From: Tritrichomonas musculus
Lineage: Eukaryota; Parabasalia; Tritrichomonadida; Tritrichomonadidae
Direction: 5' to 3'
Assembly: GCA_039105265.1 (NCBI GenBank)
Contig: JAPFFF010000004.1
Span: 7,421,501 to 7,485,500, forward strand
Length of the DNA: 64,000 nucleotides
In this document: positions 41,430-51,709 of the stretch, in pieces
How positions within the stretch are numbered: position 1 is the first letter of the stretch
Layout of the letters: each line of letters starts with the position of its first letter
Program-made: the position numbers and the translations under genes
Notes under the pieces: generated by a model
What the model was told of the DNA's origin: nothing
The model's input: the letters and a program-made list of their open reading frames with translations, nothing else
Databases searched by the model: none

Positions 41430-43556
41430 TTATAGTGTTCGATAATGGCTATAATAATCATTAAAATATTCCACGATCACAGGAATAATCATTCCAAAAA
41501 ACATCCATGAAATAGGATTATAACCAGTTAATAAAATAGCAATAATAATAGAAGGAGCTTTTTTCCTCTCGCTATCTTCAGATGCTTCCTCAATATCGAA
41601 GTCGTATTTAAAGAAGAGGAAAAGCGCCATTATTGCAGGAACGCAAGCTACTGCAATTATAATAATAGAGAAATAAAAGGAAAGGAGTCCCATCTTTAAT
41701 TTGTCATAAGCAATTACTATTATGTTGCTAATTATGAGGATTAAAGAGTTTCCTATTTGCAAAGAATATTCACTTTTATCGTTGTATGGATGAGGGAATA
41801 TGGTCAAAATAAGCCAAAAACATTCAATTCCAATACATGCATATGGAATATCAAAAGCAGATACAAATGCATATGCAATCTGCCTAAACATATCTAAAAC
41901 TTCATAGATAATACATTTTCTATTTCTGTATTTTTTTCTTACAGCAATTGTCTGTGATGTTATTATAATGACAAATAATGGAAGCAAAAATCCAAAACTA
42001 ATTAAGCCAATTATACAATTCCAATTCTTCTTATAATCGCCTGTCATGATACTAACGAAATGCTCAACTGTTGGAATATAAAAAAGCGTCAAAATTTCAG
42101 AAGCTAATAAAGGAATCCTAAACATGAAATAATCTGACATTTTATTGAAATGATGAATACAACCAACAATTATTTCAATAATAAATACAACCACGATTAG
42201 TATCAAGCATATAAAAAGACAGCTGCCTACAGAATATAGATTTTTCATAAAAAATGGAAGGAGTAATATTGAAGCGATAATCAAGGAATTAAAAACAGCA
42301 AAAGAAAATGGAAAAACAAATCTTTCTATATGAATTAATTCAAAGAATTTCCTACCTATACAGCCACGAAAGATAAGATAAAATATTATCGCACCGATAA
42401 TAAAACCTGGCACTATAATACATAATGCAATCTTATAGCTATAATTAATGTAACCGAAACCAAATCCCAATGCAGTGAAAATTGCATTTATAATTAATAA
42501 GTAATAAAATCTATTAGTAACGACAAATAAAGTTATGAACGTAATTATAACTGTTGGGAAAACATAATTATAACAATAAAAAAGTTCAAATTCACTTAAT
42601 TGCCTTATGTAAATCTTTGCAAGTATGCTTTCTAAAATATTCTTCACCCATGAAATCATTTTATAACATTCTTTGGAAAAATGTATTGTAAAAGTTTTTG
42701 TTGCGCTCATTCTTTGAAAAGATCTTAATAGACCTATCCCTTCCTTAATTAGAGAACCAGCAGAGTCCCCAATTCCAAGTAATTCTTTGAAAAATTCTGA
42801 ATTAAAATTAATATTATCAAAATAACTTGAACTCGAGCTCAAACTTGAGTCAGAGTACTCTGAATTATATTCTCGTATTTTTTTGCGAATTTGGCATCTT
42901 GCGATTAAATATAATAAAATTATAATGAATATGATAAATCCAGCTATTGAAGATGCAACAATTATAGTGGTTTTCATCGGAATGTTTATAATCTCACTAG
43001 GCCGATCATCAACATAATGAAAACATGCTCTATTGTTTACGCAAACTTTTTCCCATGTAGATGATTCTCCAAATTTTTCAAATTGCTTGAAAATTGAATT
43101 ATAAGCAGGTAAAATGCTGAAATGATTCCATTGACAATATTTAGAATCAGACGCTGTATATTTGTTCCAATCCATAGTTAATATAACATTATAATATGTT
43201 GATTTGAAAATAATGATAAAATCTTTAATAATAGTCATATCTAAAAATTCAGTAAATGTAAGTTCTGTATCAGTTGGTATTTTAACTGCCGTCATAATAT
43301 ATGCATAATTAATTTTGTCATAACTGAATGATTTATTGATAAAATTAAGGCTGCTTTTGACGTAAATCACAATTCCAGCTAATTTATCATATGGAGCTGA
43401 ATGTATAAATTGGTTTTCGCATAAATAAGTAAGATTTGAATCAAAAATAATCTGTAAATTATCACATGTTAGTGTATTATTGCTTAACGGCACATTGAAA
43501 CCTTCAGAAATAAGGTCTCTAATTTGAATAAAGGAAAAAAGAATTTGAAAAAGCAT
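41430..43556 (-). CDS. Large multi-span membrane protein (pmp C-terminal-like)
   Basis: This is a 708-residue protein. A short hydrophobic start (MLFQILFSFIQI) is followed by an ectodomain of about 185 residues with several cysteines. Then come a first helix (IIVASSIAGFIIFIIILLYL), a Ser-rich cytosolic loop (SEYSDSSLSSSSSYFD), and roughly nine more hydrophobic helices from about residue 330 to the end. The arrangement resembles the C-terminal multi-span part of trichomonad polymorphic-membrane-like proteins, but the pmp repeats themselves are absent. It could be a receptor or channel-like surface protein. The function is unknown. Confidence 0.7.
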   Translation of the reverse strand: MLFQILFSFIQIRDLISEGFNVPLSNNTLTCDNLQIIFDSNLTYLCENQFIHSAPYDKLAGIVIYVKSSLNFINKSFSYDKINYAYIMTAVKIPTDTELTFTEFLDMTIIKDFIIIFKSTYYNVILTMDWNKYTASDSKYCQWNHFSILPAYNSIFKQFEKFGESSTWEKVCVNNRACFHYVDDRPSEIINIPMKTTIIVASSIAGFIIFIIILLYLIARCQIRKKIREYNSEYSDSSLSSSSSYFDNINFNSEFFKELLGIGDSAGSLIKEGIGLLRSFQRMSATKTFTIHFSKECYKMISWVKNILESILAKIYIRQLSEFELFYCYNYVFPTVIITFITLFVVTNRFYYLLIINAIFTALGFGFGYINYSYKIALCIIVPGFIIGAIIFYLIFRGCIGRKFFELIHIERFVFPFSFAVFNSLIIASILLLPFFMKNLYSVGSCLFICLILIVVVFIIEIIVGCIHHFNKMSDYFMFRIPLLASEILTLFYIPTVEHFVSIMTGDYKKNWNCIIGLISFGFLLPLFVIIITSQTIAVRKKYRNRKCIIYEVLDMFRQIAYAFVSAFDIPYACIGIECFWLILTIFPHPYNDKSEYSLQIGNSLILIISNIIVIAYDKLKMGLLSFYFSIIIIAVACVPAIMALFLFFKYDFDIEEASEDSERKKAPSIIIAILLTGYNPISWMFFGMIIPVIVEYFNDYYSHYRTL

Positions 43557-44842
43557 AAATTTGGTTTGTATAAAAGAATAATAATAATAAAAACCGTTAA
43601 ATTTATATCACATAAAAATCATTCAAATGATTATCTCAAAAAATATTTTTTTTTTTTTTAGAATTTTCTGATGATTCACAAATTTTTCAAATAAAAGTTT
43701 AAAATCATTATTTATACCAAATATTTGACTAACAACGCTTGCTCATTTAAAAATAATTATATAATTTTGCCATCTAGAAATTACCTAACAGCTAATTTGT
43801 ATATTATTCATAATATTCAACTTTAATATCCCAATTTTTTTTATAAAAATAATAAAATCATTAAATATGGAATTAATGCTGAAATTCAATATTTTGCATA
43901 TAAAACTTATATATTATATAACCATTATCATCATATATAATATTCATATATAATATAATTTTATCATTTTTGGATTCATATTGAAAAAAGATGAAATTCC
44001 AAAATGATTGAATTTGTTTTTATGCATATTGTTTTTAATCCAATAAAATTAGCATTATAAGAAGAACACATTTATTATAATGATATTTTTTATTTTCAAA
44101 TCAACATAAACTTTTGTTCCTAATTTCTTCTTCAACAAATTGCTATTGATATAAGCACAACATTTGGGCATAAAAAATTTCTTTGTAAAAAAAAAAAAAA
44201 AAATCCAGAAAATAGTTGGGCAATAAAATCGCAATGAATAGAAATTTAAAGAAAAGTGATTTTTTTGGTGGGCAACGTAAAAAAAAAAGTTGGTACTTGA
44301 AGACTCGCTCGGCTTTTTCTTATTCTTTTACTTGTAGATTACTTGAAGAAACTATTTTTAAGGTTGCCCATCATACAATAAAGTGCTTAATTGCATTTGC
44401 TCCTTATTTATAATTTACAAATTGTAAATTTAGTAATTTCAAGATTCTATTATATGAACACATTATTACTAAAATAATACCTCTAAATAATAATAATAAT
44501 AAAAATCAAATCAATTTATGCATACATCGATTTTTTCATTCATTCCATCAGCATCGTGATCAACAAGTGCTTCATAACTTTTTTTGACTTCCCCTTTTAA
44601 GAGCTTCACAGATTGGTTCATGTTCACTTTTTTTGATCAAGGATTTTTCAACCTAAATTAAGCATTTCAAATTCCATCTTATCATGGCACATTTCAATAG
44701 CAACAGAAATTGGAAATTGACCATAATTATTCTTAATGTTGTAGGCAATTTTATGATTAAAAAAAAGTTTTTCTTTTTTTAATGTGAAGTTTTCAGTCAA
44801 AGCATGTTATGATTTTCAAAACCTAAAAAATAAAATTCAGAT
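43557..44842. other. AT-rich region with GGGCAAC words
   Basis: At 44206-44374 three words of the type GGGCAA(C), two direct and one inverted, frame about 170 bp. This may be the remnant of a small inverted-repeat element. No gene is seen. Confidence 0.45.
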
Positions 44843-45337
44843 CTAGGGTTGACTGTCCAGTGAAATGACTGTCCCTACCTTCACTTTTTCTAAAAAATAC
44901 GTTATTTTTGTCACTTTTTTTGGACAGAAAATCGTTATTTACGTCTATATTTGGTCGGAAAATACTCAAAATTTGAAAGAGCAGTCCACTAACAAAAATG
45001 ATGGATAGTTTTTTCTTTAGTTAATTAATCAAAATGTTTCAAAGATAGCAATTGATTTTTAAAATAAAATGGAGAAAGAAAAAAGTTGACCAAAATTTTG
45101 AAAGCAATTAAATGAGTATTATCAAATATTGAAAAACAATAAAAATTTTATTCCGATAATAATCAAAAATTTTCTAATTCAAATCAAAACAAATATCAAT
45201 TCAAAATTTGAGGGGCTGTCCACAATTGAATTGGCTGTCCAAATATGGACAGATTTGGACTGTGGACAGCTGGTGTAAAAAAATACGTTGCTTTTTGGAC
45301 AGTCTCCTTTGAAAAAGTTGTGGACAGTCAAACCTAG
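44843..45337. mobile_element. 495-bp TIR element with perfect 8-bp target duplication
   Basis: Inverted ends beginning CTAGG(G/T)TTGACTGTCCA (17 bp) are flanked on both sides by attcagat (44835-44842 and 45338-45345). The duplicated octamer is not low-complexity, so the boundaries are reliable. The word TGTCC or GGACA recurs several times inside both ends, as subterminal binding sites do in hAT-type elements. There is no coding capacity. Confidence 0.85.
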
Positions 45338-45547
45338 ATTCAGATAAAACAAAAAATCTAATAAATGATTGCAATTTCGATTTATAAATATAAATATATT
45401 GAAAATCATTCTGAATGTAATTGCCTAATTTCATGATTTTCAGAACAATGATTTGAATCTAATATCTTTAAAATAGGGATGACCATCGGGCAGTTGTGGC
45501 TCGACGTCTAATTGCCATTTTTTTCAGGATGATGAAGTATATTTCTT

Positions 45548-48500
45548 TTATTCATAAAAGTATTTAATTTTATCTGGAATTTCATTTTCATTTTGAATTG
45601 ATATAATTGTGAATGAAAATGAATGATCTTCATTAGCAGGTATCGTAAATTCTGGCAATACTCTATCTTCCCATGAGTTGAATCCGGCCAATCCTTGCTG
45701 TTTAAAATCAACATTTATTTCTACGAAATCTCTTGAGAAGATATCATCAACATGACGTTGTTTTTTCAAGTTTTTATTTTCATTCGTTTTATTTTTTGCT
45801 GGATTAATATGCTGATAAGGAATATCGTCATAGTCTTCGCCATCAAGGTCTTCAACCGAATTTCTCAAAACATTAAATTGAATAAGTCCATCTGCATTTA
45901 TTAAAAGTCCATGAGAAGATGCTGGATCACTGAGAGAAAGCCATCTTGTATCGATATGGTGCCCGGTTTCTTGTGGTCTAACATATGGAAAATATTGATC
46001 TTCAGCTGTTGTTCTGAAAAGGCCAATTCTTGTTCCACTGCATCTATCCAGATAATTTTCTTCAGGTCCTCTTCCAAAGTAAACAATATTGCTCATTTCT
46101 TGTGGAATTCGAAAACGAATTCCTAATCTTGGAAGATTTGGGCAAAATTTGTTTTCGTTATCATTTGAATGGATATAATTGGCCTCAATTCTAAGTATTC
46201 CACTAGCTAGTATTTTGTAAATTATTTCATATTTATTGTTTGTTGTTAATTTATAATGAATTATTAATTTTGCTACATTATTTTTGATTTTTGCTTTACA
46301 TCTTGTTATTTTAAAATCATGGCTGTTTTCTTTCCATACTTTTTCTCTGAAAGGACCTCCATTTCCGTAATCATTATCTGTTGGTGGCCTCCAAAAATTC
46401 GGTTGAAATCCAAAACCTTTTGAAATGAACTCATATTGATCAACTTTATATGATTTTACAATTCCTTTTAGCTTATCAAACACAAATTCAACTTTTTGTG
46501 ATGATATTATAATATTCTCAGAATTTTCTGAAATTGACAAGTTTGGACCAGTTTCATGCTTTATTGGTCTTGGAATTGATTCAATTGGTAGTTTAAATTG
46601 ATCATGCGCTATTTCAAATCCTTTTGGAATAAAAGGCTGATTATCGTTTTTTGTCAAAACCGAAAAATTGACAAAATATTCAGTGTTTATTTTCGGTTGT
46701 AATATGCCAATTTCAGAATTAAGATCTATTTCAATAGATTCTTGCGGCTCTAATTTTTGCAACTTTTCATTCAAATTTGTCAAATTTATTTCTTTAATAA
46801 TTTCGTAATTCGAAGCTATTGAACAAATGACGTCATATTCATTAAGATCAGTGAAGAAGAATCTATTTGTGATCTGAAACACACCTTTGGTAATATCAAT
46901 GGCATCGAATCCAACATTTTGTTGTGAATACTTGAATTCAGCCATTGCCGGATGAGGATTTCGATCAGGATTTACGCATCCGTTTATACAAAAGTTTCCG
47001 TCAGATGGAACATTTGGTCCTCCGTAATCACCGCCATAAGTCCAATACTTTCTTCCATCTTTTCCAGTTTCAAGGAGCCCTTGATCGACCCAATCCCAAA
47101 TGAATCCTCCCTGAAGGTTGGGAATTTTATAGATGAGCTTCCACATTTGATTAAAATTGCCATTTGCATTCCCCATTGCATGCTGGTATTCGCTTGGCAC
47201 GATTGGCTTATCTTCTATGCATTCACTCATGTCAAGGAGATCGTTTGCTTTCGGATACTGAGGGACAAACATGTCAGTATTATTCTTCCATCTAATGCAT
47301 TCGTAATTAACTGGACGTTCTGATTCTTGCTCTTTTAAGAAGGCATACGTTTTATAAAAGTTGGTTCCATTTCCTGCTTCATTTCCTAATGAGAAAAATG
47401 TCACACAAACATGATTTTTTGATCTTTCATACATGTTTTTCGTTCGATCCATGTGTGCTTTTTCCCAAATGGGTTTGTTTGCCAATGATGTATTAAAATC
47501 GAATCCCATTCCATGCGATTCAATGTTACATTCATTATAGACATAAAATCCATATTCATCGCATAATTCATATAAACGACGACAATTTGGATAATGAGAA
47601 AAACGTAAAGCATTGAAATTGTTCTTTTTTAATAATTCAATGTCTTTCAATCTGACGTCATCTGTTACATAATGCCCCGTCCTTTCGTCATGCTCATGAA
47701 TATTGACTCCTTTGTATATAACAGGCATTCCATTGAACAGCAAAACTGTTCGATTGTGGTTTTCCCAGAAAAAGTTAAACATTTCAAGTTTTCGAAAGCC
47801 AATTCGAAATGGAACAATCTCGAGTATTGCATTGTCATTTTTGTTCTTTAAAGTAAATAGTAAAATGTAAAGATTAGGATCTTCCGCACTCCATTTCCGA
47901 ACTTGTTCAATTTTACCGTCATTGAATGAAATAACGTTTTCTTTTCCTGATTCAATAACTGAGCTTTCTGTACTTTTAAGAATGACATTATTATTATTCT
48001 TAATGTCAATTAATTCATATGTTAAATCAACTTCAATTTCCTCTGTTTCATTATGATTGACCACATATGCTTTCAATTTAAAAATGCCATTTTTATATTC
48101 ATCATCAAGTGTTGAAATTACTTTGAAATCTCTTATGTGAGTCTTTGGTTGTGAATAAATAAAGACATCTCTCTCTATTCCACCTAGTCTCCACATGTCC
48201 TGGTCTTCAAGATAAGAGCCAGTGCAATACTTGAAAACGACAAGAGTTATGACATTGTCTTCTCCAAAGTTTATGTATTTATTTATTAAAAAATCAGCTG
48301 GATCCTTTGAGTCTTCGTTATATCCAACTTCTTTGCCATTTATGTAAACATATAAACCTGATTTGGCAGCACCTATTTGAAGAAAAACATCTCGTTCAAT
48401 CCATTTTTGTGGAATTTTTATGTTTTTTCGTCGATAAATGCCAACTGGATTCAAATTAGGTAGAAATGGTGGACAAGGATTGGTTGGACAGAAATCATAT

Positions 48501-48805
48501 TGTTCATCTGTATAAATAGCTGTTCCATAACCTTGACGCTCCCAATTACCGGGTACATTAATAATTCCCCACTTTGTATCATCTTGATTAACGTTTGTTG
48601 CAATGTCTTTTGGAACTTTTTTAGGATATCTATTAAAATAAAATTCCCATTCGCCGTTTAAATCGATGTAATAAGGTGATTTTTCAAAATTAGTAATATT
48701 ATTTATTGACTCTTTTCTATTGTCATGGCTGACAAACGACGTTCTTGGTTGTTCTCTATTAACAGAAACAGTTTGGATATCTTTATAATAATCCGGAACA
48801 AACAT
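45548..48805 (-). CDS. lacZ-like: Beta-galactosidase, glycoside hydrolase family 2 (LacZ type)
   Basis: This 1085-residue protein is close to the length of E. coli LacZ (1023). The order is a sugar-binding jelly roll (LNGEWEFYFNRYP; RQGYGTAIYTDEQYDF), immunoglobulin-like domains, the TIM barrel and a C-terminal small-chain domain. Catalytic sites are clear: acid/base Glu476 in SLGNEAGNG and nucleophile Glu539 in PSEYQHAMGN. Supporting motifs are VNIHEHDERTGHYV, ECNIESHGMGFD and FIWDWVDQGL. It hydrolyses terminal beta-galactose from lactose-like sugars. There is no signal peptide, so the enzyme is intracellular and would act on imported oligosaccharides. LacZ-type GH2 is mainly bacterial, so lateral acquisition is likely, but codon use now matches the AT-rich host. 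Confidence 0.96.
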   Translation of the reverse strand: MFVPDYYKDIQTVSVNREQPRTSFVSHDNRKESINNITNFEKSPYYIDLNGEWEFYFNRYPKKVPKDIATNVNQDDTKWGIINVPGNWERQGYGTAIYTDEQYDFCPTNPCPPFLPNLNPVGIYRRKNIKIPQKWIERDVFLQIGAAKSGLYVYINGKEVGYNEDSKDPADFLINKYINFGEDNVITLVVFKYCTGSYLEDQDMWRLGGIERDVFIYSQPKTHIRDFKVISTLDDEYKNGIFKLKAYVVNHNETEEIEVDLTYELIDIKNNNNVILKSTESSVIESGKENVISFNDGKIEQVRKWSAEDPNLYILLFTLKNKNDNAILEIVPFRIGFRKLEMFNFFWENHNRTVLLFNGMPVIYKGVNIHEHDERTGHYVTDDVRLKDIELLKKNNFNALRFSHYPNCRRLYELCDEYGFYVYNECNIESHGMGFDFNTSLANKPIWEKAHMDRTKNMYERSKNHVCVTFFSLGNEAGNGTNFYKTYAFLKEQESERPVNYECIRWKNNTDMFVPQYPKANDLLDMSECIEDKPIVPSEYQHAMGNANGNFNQMWKLIYKIPNLQGGFIWDWVDQGLLETGKDGRKYWTYGGDYGGPNVPSDGNFCINGCVNPDRNPHPAMAEFKYSQQNVGFDAIDITKGVFQITNRFFFTDLNEYDVICSIASNYEIIKEINLTNLNEKLQKLEPQESIEIDLNSEIGILQPKINTEYFVNFSVLTKNDNQPFIPKGFEIAHDQFKLPIESIPRPIKHETGPNLSISENSENIIISSQKVEFVFDKLKGIVKSYKVDQYEFISKGFGFQPNFWRPPTDNDYGNGGPFREKVWKENSHDFKITRCKAKIKNNVAKLIIHYKLTTNNKYEIIYKILASGILRIEANYIHSNDNENKFCPNLPRLGIRFRIPQEMSNIVYFGRGPEENYLDRCSGTRIGLFRTTAEDQYFPYVRPQETGHHIDTRWLSLSDPASSHGLLINADGLIQFNVLRNSVEDLDGEDYDDIPYQHINPAKNKTNENKNLKKQRHVDDIFSRDFVEINVDFKQQGLAGFNSWEDRVLPEFTIPANEDHSFSFTIISIQNENEIPDKIKYFYE

Positions 48806-48920
48806 TTAAAATAAAAATTTCAGCCCATAATTATATTTTGACAATTTTTAAAATTTTTGACTTATAATTCAATTGTATTAATTTATTTATTATTATCATT
48901 TATTCATTATATTATTTGTA

Positions 48921-49685
48921 CACCATTGTTTCTCTTTTGTTAAGGAAAAATCCACTTTCGTTACGAAAAATGTAACCACCAAAATTTTAAAAATTTTATC
49001 ACTTAACTTTTTGATTTTATTTCAACCTTCATAACTCAAAAAAAGGTTGGATGATTTTTTCTCTTTGTAGCGAGAATTTTAATTATAAATCTATATGATT
49101 AAAACAATCAATTTAAATTTAAAATTAAAATAAAAAATTTATTCGACTTATAATTCAAAACAGGAATGGTCAATGATGAACAATTTTGATAAAGTTTGCA
49201 ATTTTTGGGAGAAAATCGTTAACATTAACGATCAACGAAATTTTCCTTTGAAAATGATCATTAAAATAAATGTCACTTTTGGTTTTCTATATACATTGGT
49301 ATTCTAATATCCTTCGAATACTATGACCAAATTAAAACGGTTATAATGAACGAAAATAACGTCGTTATGATGAATATCTAAATAACGAAGATCAATATTT
49401 TTCAACAATTTTACCTATATAGGTATATTTTATTAAATAAATTATACAAATTTGCTATTTAAATAAAATTTTTTTAAAGAAGAGATTATTATATATTGCA
49501 TATTTTTGTTGATGAATTTTTTCTGAATGAATAATCATTTTTTATTAAATAAAAGATGATAACTTTAAAATCGCAAATTTTTATATCAAAGATCATATAT
49601 TCATGAAAATTTCATATTTTCCGTAACAAAAGTGAAAATTTCCGTCACGAAAGTGGAATTTTCGGTTACAAAAGTGAAGCAGGTG
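48921..49685. mobile_element. Mariner-like MITE (765 bp)
   Basis: Inverted ends of about 48 bp start with CACC and share CTTTTGT, GAAAA(A/T)TCCACTTTCGT and ACG(A/G)AAA. Both ends are flanked by TA (48919-48920 and 49686-49687), the Tc1/mariner target. The interior is AT-rich and non-coding. Confidence 0.65.
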
Positions 49686-50272
49686 TAATAAAATCACTTT
49701 TGATGACTTACATTCCTGGCTATTTTTGTTTTTCATAAGATGTAAATCATAAAGGTTAATCATAACAATGAACAGATCCATTTGACAGCTAAACAACGAG
49801 CATGCGTAATTGCTACATTCATTCTTCTTTTATCTGAAAGAAAGCCAATTGATGTTCCAATTCTTGTTGTACATATTATAATATATTCAGAATTTAACTT
49901 ATAAATTAATAACTAGGGAGTATTTCTCCCAATCTTCGATTGATTTTTCTCGCTTTAAATCAAAATCATATCATTCAATCTCATTCAAAATTATATCTTT
50001 CAATAATATTCAAAATCATATATTTCTATTATATAGTGTATTCAATATTATATTGAAATGTTTAATAGATCCATCTACTTTATTGCAAAATTAAAAACCA
50101 TTATTCTCTATTCATTGTAATGAAAATTAAGGAAATAGTGGTTCAATATAAAACATTAATGATTTAGAAGCCAATAATGATCAAAGCATTTAATACATTA
50201 TTGATTTTTAAAAAATATCATAAAAATAAAGTGAATGGAATAAGTTTTTATTGATGTTTCGATTAATTAAAT
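49686..50272. other. Spacer, no feature seen
   Basis: AT-rich sequence between the MITE and the 3' end of the kinase gene, with a few ATTCAAAATCATAT-type words near 49980. No gene is seen. Confidence 0.5.
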
Positions 50273-51706
50273 TTATTCGTCATATTGAGGAATTTTTAAT
50301 TTATGCTGTGAGACAAATGATTCCACATTTTTTATTTCGGAACTTGTTAATTCAAGTAATTGAAAATGGTTTTGTTCCATTCTTTCCAAGATTTCTTTGA
50401 AACTCGGTCTATCTTTAGAATCGAAGTTCCAACAATCATTTATTAAATCTTGTGAAAAAGATGTGAATGAAGATGGTATTGGTGCTTTCTTTTTTTGGAA
50501 TATATCGCTAATTTTAATTTTGGGAAATTCTCCACTTAAAATGAAGAAAATAAGAGATCCAAATGAATAAACATCAACTTTTTCATCATATTGGTCATCA
50601 TTAATGATTTCAGGCGCCATGAATCTTTGAGTTCCAACACCGCGAGTCATTGTTTGTTCTTCTAAAGACATCAATTTAGAAATGCCAAAATCGCAAATTT
50701 TGATGGATCCATCAAATGCAATTAAAATGTTTGTTGGCTTTAAATCGCGATGAATAATTTTTCGAAAATGTATGAATTTCATTCCTTCAACAATTTGATA
50801 AATTACCAAAATAATTTTTTCTTTGTTGAGTATTTTGTTTTTAATTGCAGTTTCTAAATTCATGGGACAAAATTCAAGAAGAATGCAAGCTGGATTTTTG
50901 GCGCTACTCATGAATATGCCAAATGCTTTTAGAACATTTGGATGCTTGAGCATGTTCATGATTTCATATTCGCCAATAAAATGTTGAAAATCAACAATTG
51001 TATTTTTATCGCTGTTCATTTCTTTCAAAGCATAAAGTTCTTTCTTTAATATTTTATAAACCTTGCCTCCTCCACCTGATCCAATCACTTCTATTTTTTC
51101 AAAATCTTCAATGTCATTTTCATCAAATATTTTAAAATCAATGTTTTTGGGTGAATATTGTTCATATGGTCTTGATTGACATTTTTTATTGAGGCTTTGA
51201 TTTTCATCTTGAAGTTTTTTTATTTTTATTTGTTGGTCATTGTTTTTTACTCTTAATTCTATAAGTTCTTGTGCTTTTTTTGTTAATTCTAATTCATAAT
51301 ATTGCTTTTGTTTTTCTATTTCTAATTGCAATTCAAAAGTTTTATTTGCTATTTCACTTTCATATTTTTCTTTTTGCTTATCCAATTGCATCAGTAGTTC
51401 TCTTGTTTTATTTGACATATTTTGCTCATATTGGGTCTTTTGCATTTCTAGCTGCTTTTTAAATTCATTTAATTGGTCTGATAATTCTTTATCATGCTGT
51501 TGTTTTTGCATTTCTAATTGAAATTCCAAATTACTTGAATTTTTTGAAGGATTTTGTTCCACTTGTCTTATTTGTTGTTCTTGTTTATAATTTTCTGTTT
51601 GTTTTTGTTCTATAGGTTCTTTTTTCTGTTCTTCATGACTTTTTGATTCAATTGGTGTTTGAGTTATATTAGTGTTTGAAACTTTATAAAAATAACTAAT
51701 GGAATT
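50273..51706 (-). CDS. Coiled-coil TKL-like protein kinase (5' end unresolved)
   Basis: The open frame runs from 51706 (after TAG 51707-51709) to 50273. No in-frame ATG occurs before about residue 60 of this frame, although the upstream codons look real (TQTPIESKSHEEQKK). A first exon or intron is therefore probably missed, or the protein starts at a later Met. A Gln/Lys/Glu-rich coiled coil of about 110 residues precedes the kinase domain. The kinase has P-loop IGSGGGGKVYKI, ALKEM, HRDLKPTN, CDFGISK, FMAPE and DVYSFGSLIFFILSG. All catalytic residues are present, so it should be active. The coiled coil may drive dimerisation. Confidence 0.85.
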   Translation of the reverse strand, partial: NSISYFYKVSNTNITQTPIESKSHEEQKKEPIEQKQTENYKQEQQIRQVEQNPSKNSSNLEFQLEMQKQQHDKELSDQLNEFKKQLEMQKTQYEQNMSNKTRELLMQLDKQKEKYESEIANKTFELQLEIEKQKQYYELELTKKAQELIELRVKNNDQQIKIKKLQDENQSLNKKCQSRPYEQYSPKNIDFKIFDENDIEDFEKIEVIGSGGGGKVYKILKKELYALKEMNSDKNTIVDFQHFIGEYEIMNMLKHPNVLKAFGIFMSSAKNPACILLEFCPMNLETAIKNKILNKEKIILVIYQIVEGMKFIHFRKIIHRDLKPTNILIAFDGSIKICDFGISKLMSLEEQTMTRGVGTQRFMAPEIINDDQYDEKVDVYSFGSLIFFILSGEFPKIKISDIFQKKKAPIPSSFTSFSQDLINDCWNFDSKDRPSFKEILERMEQNHFQLLELTSSEIKNVESFVSQHKLKIPQYDE

Positions 51707-51709
51707 CTA

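Noticed and set aside
40361-44374. 12-bp inverted repeat (ATGATGGGCAAC) around both membrane-protein genes, as ends of a 4-kb transposon
   Set aside because: No target duplication, short match, and the same word recurs near 44269. Chance or a small local repeat is more likely.
45179-45434. Two short minus-strand frames
   Set aside because: They lie across the right end of the 44843-45337 element and its repeats, and have no protein-like pattern.
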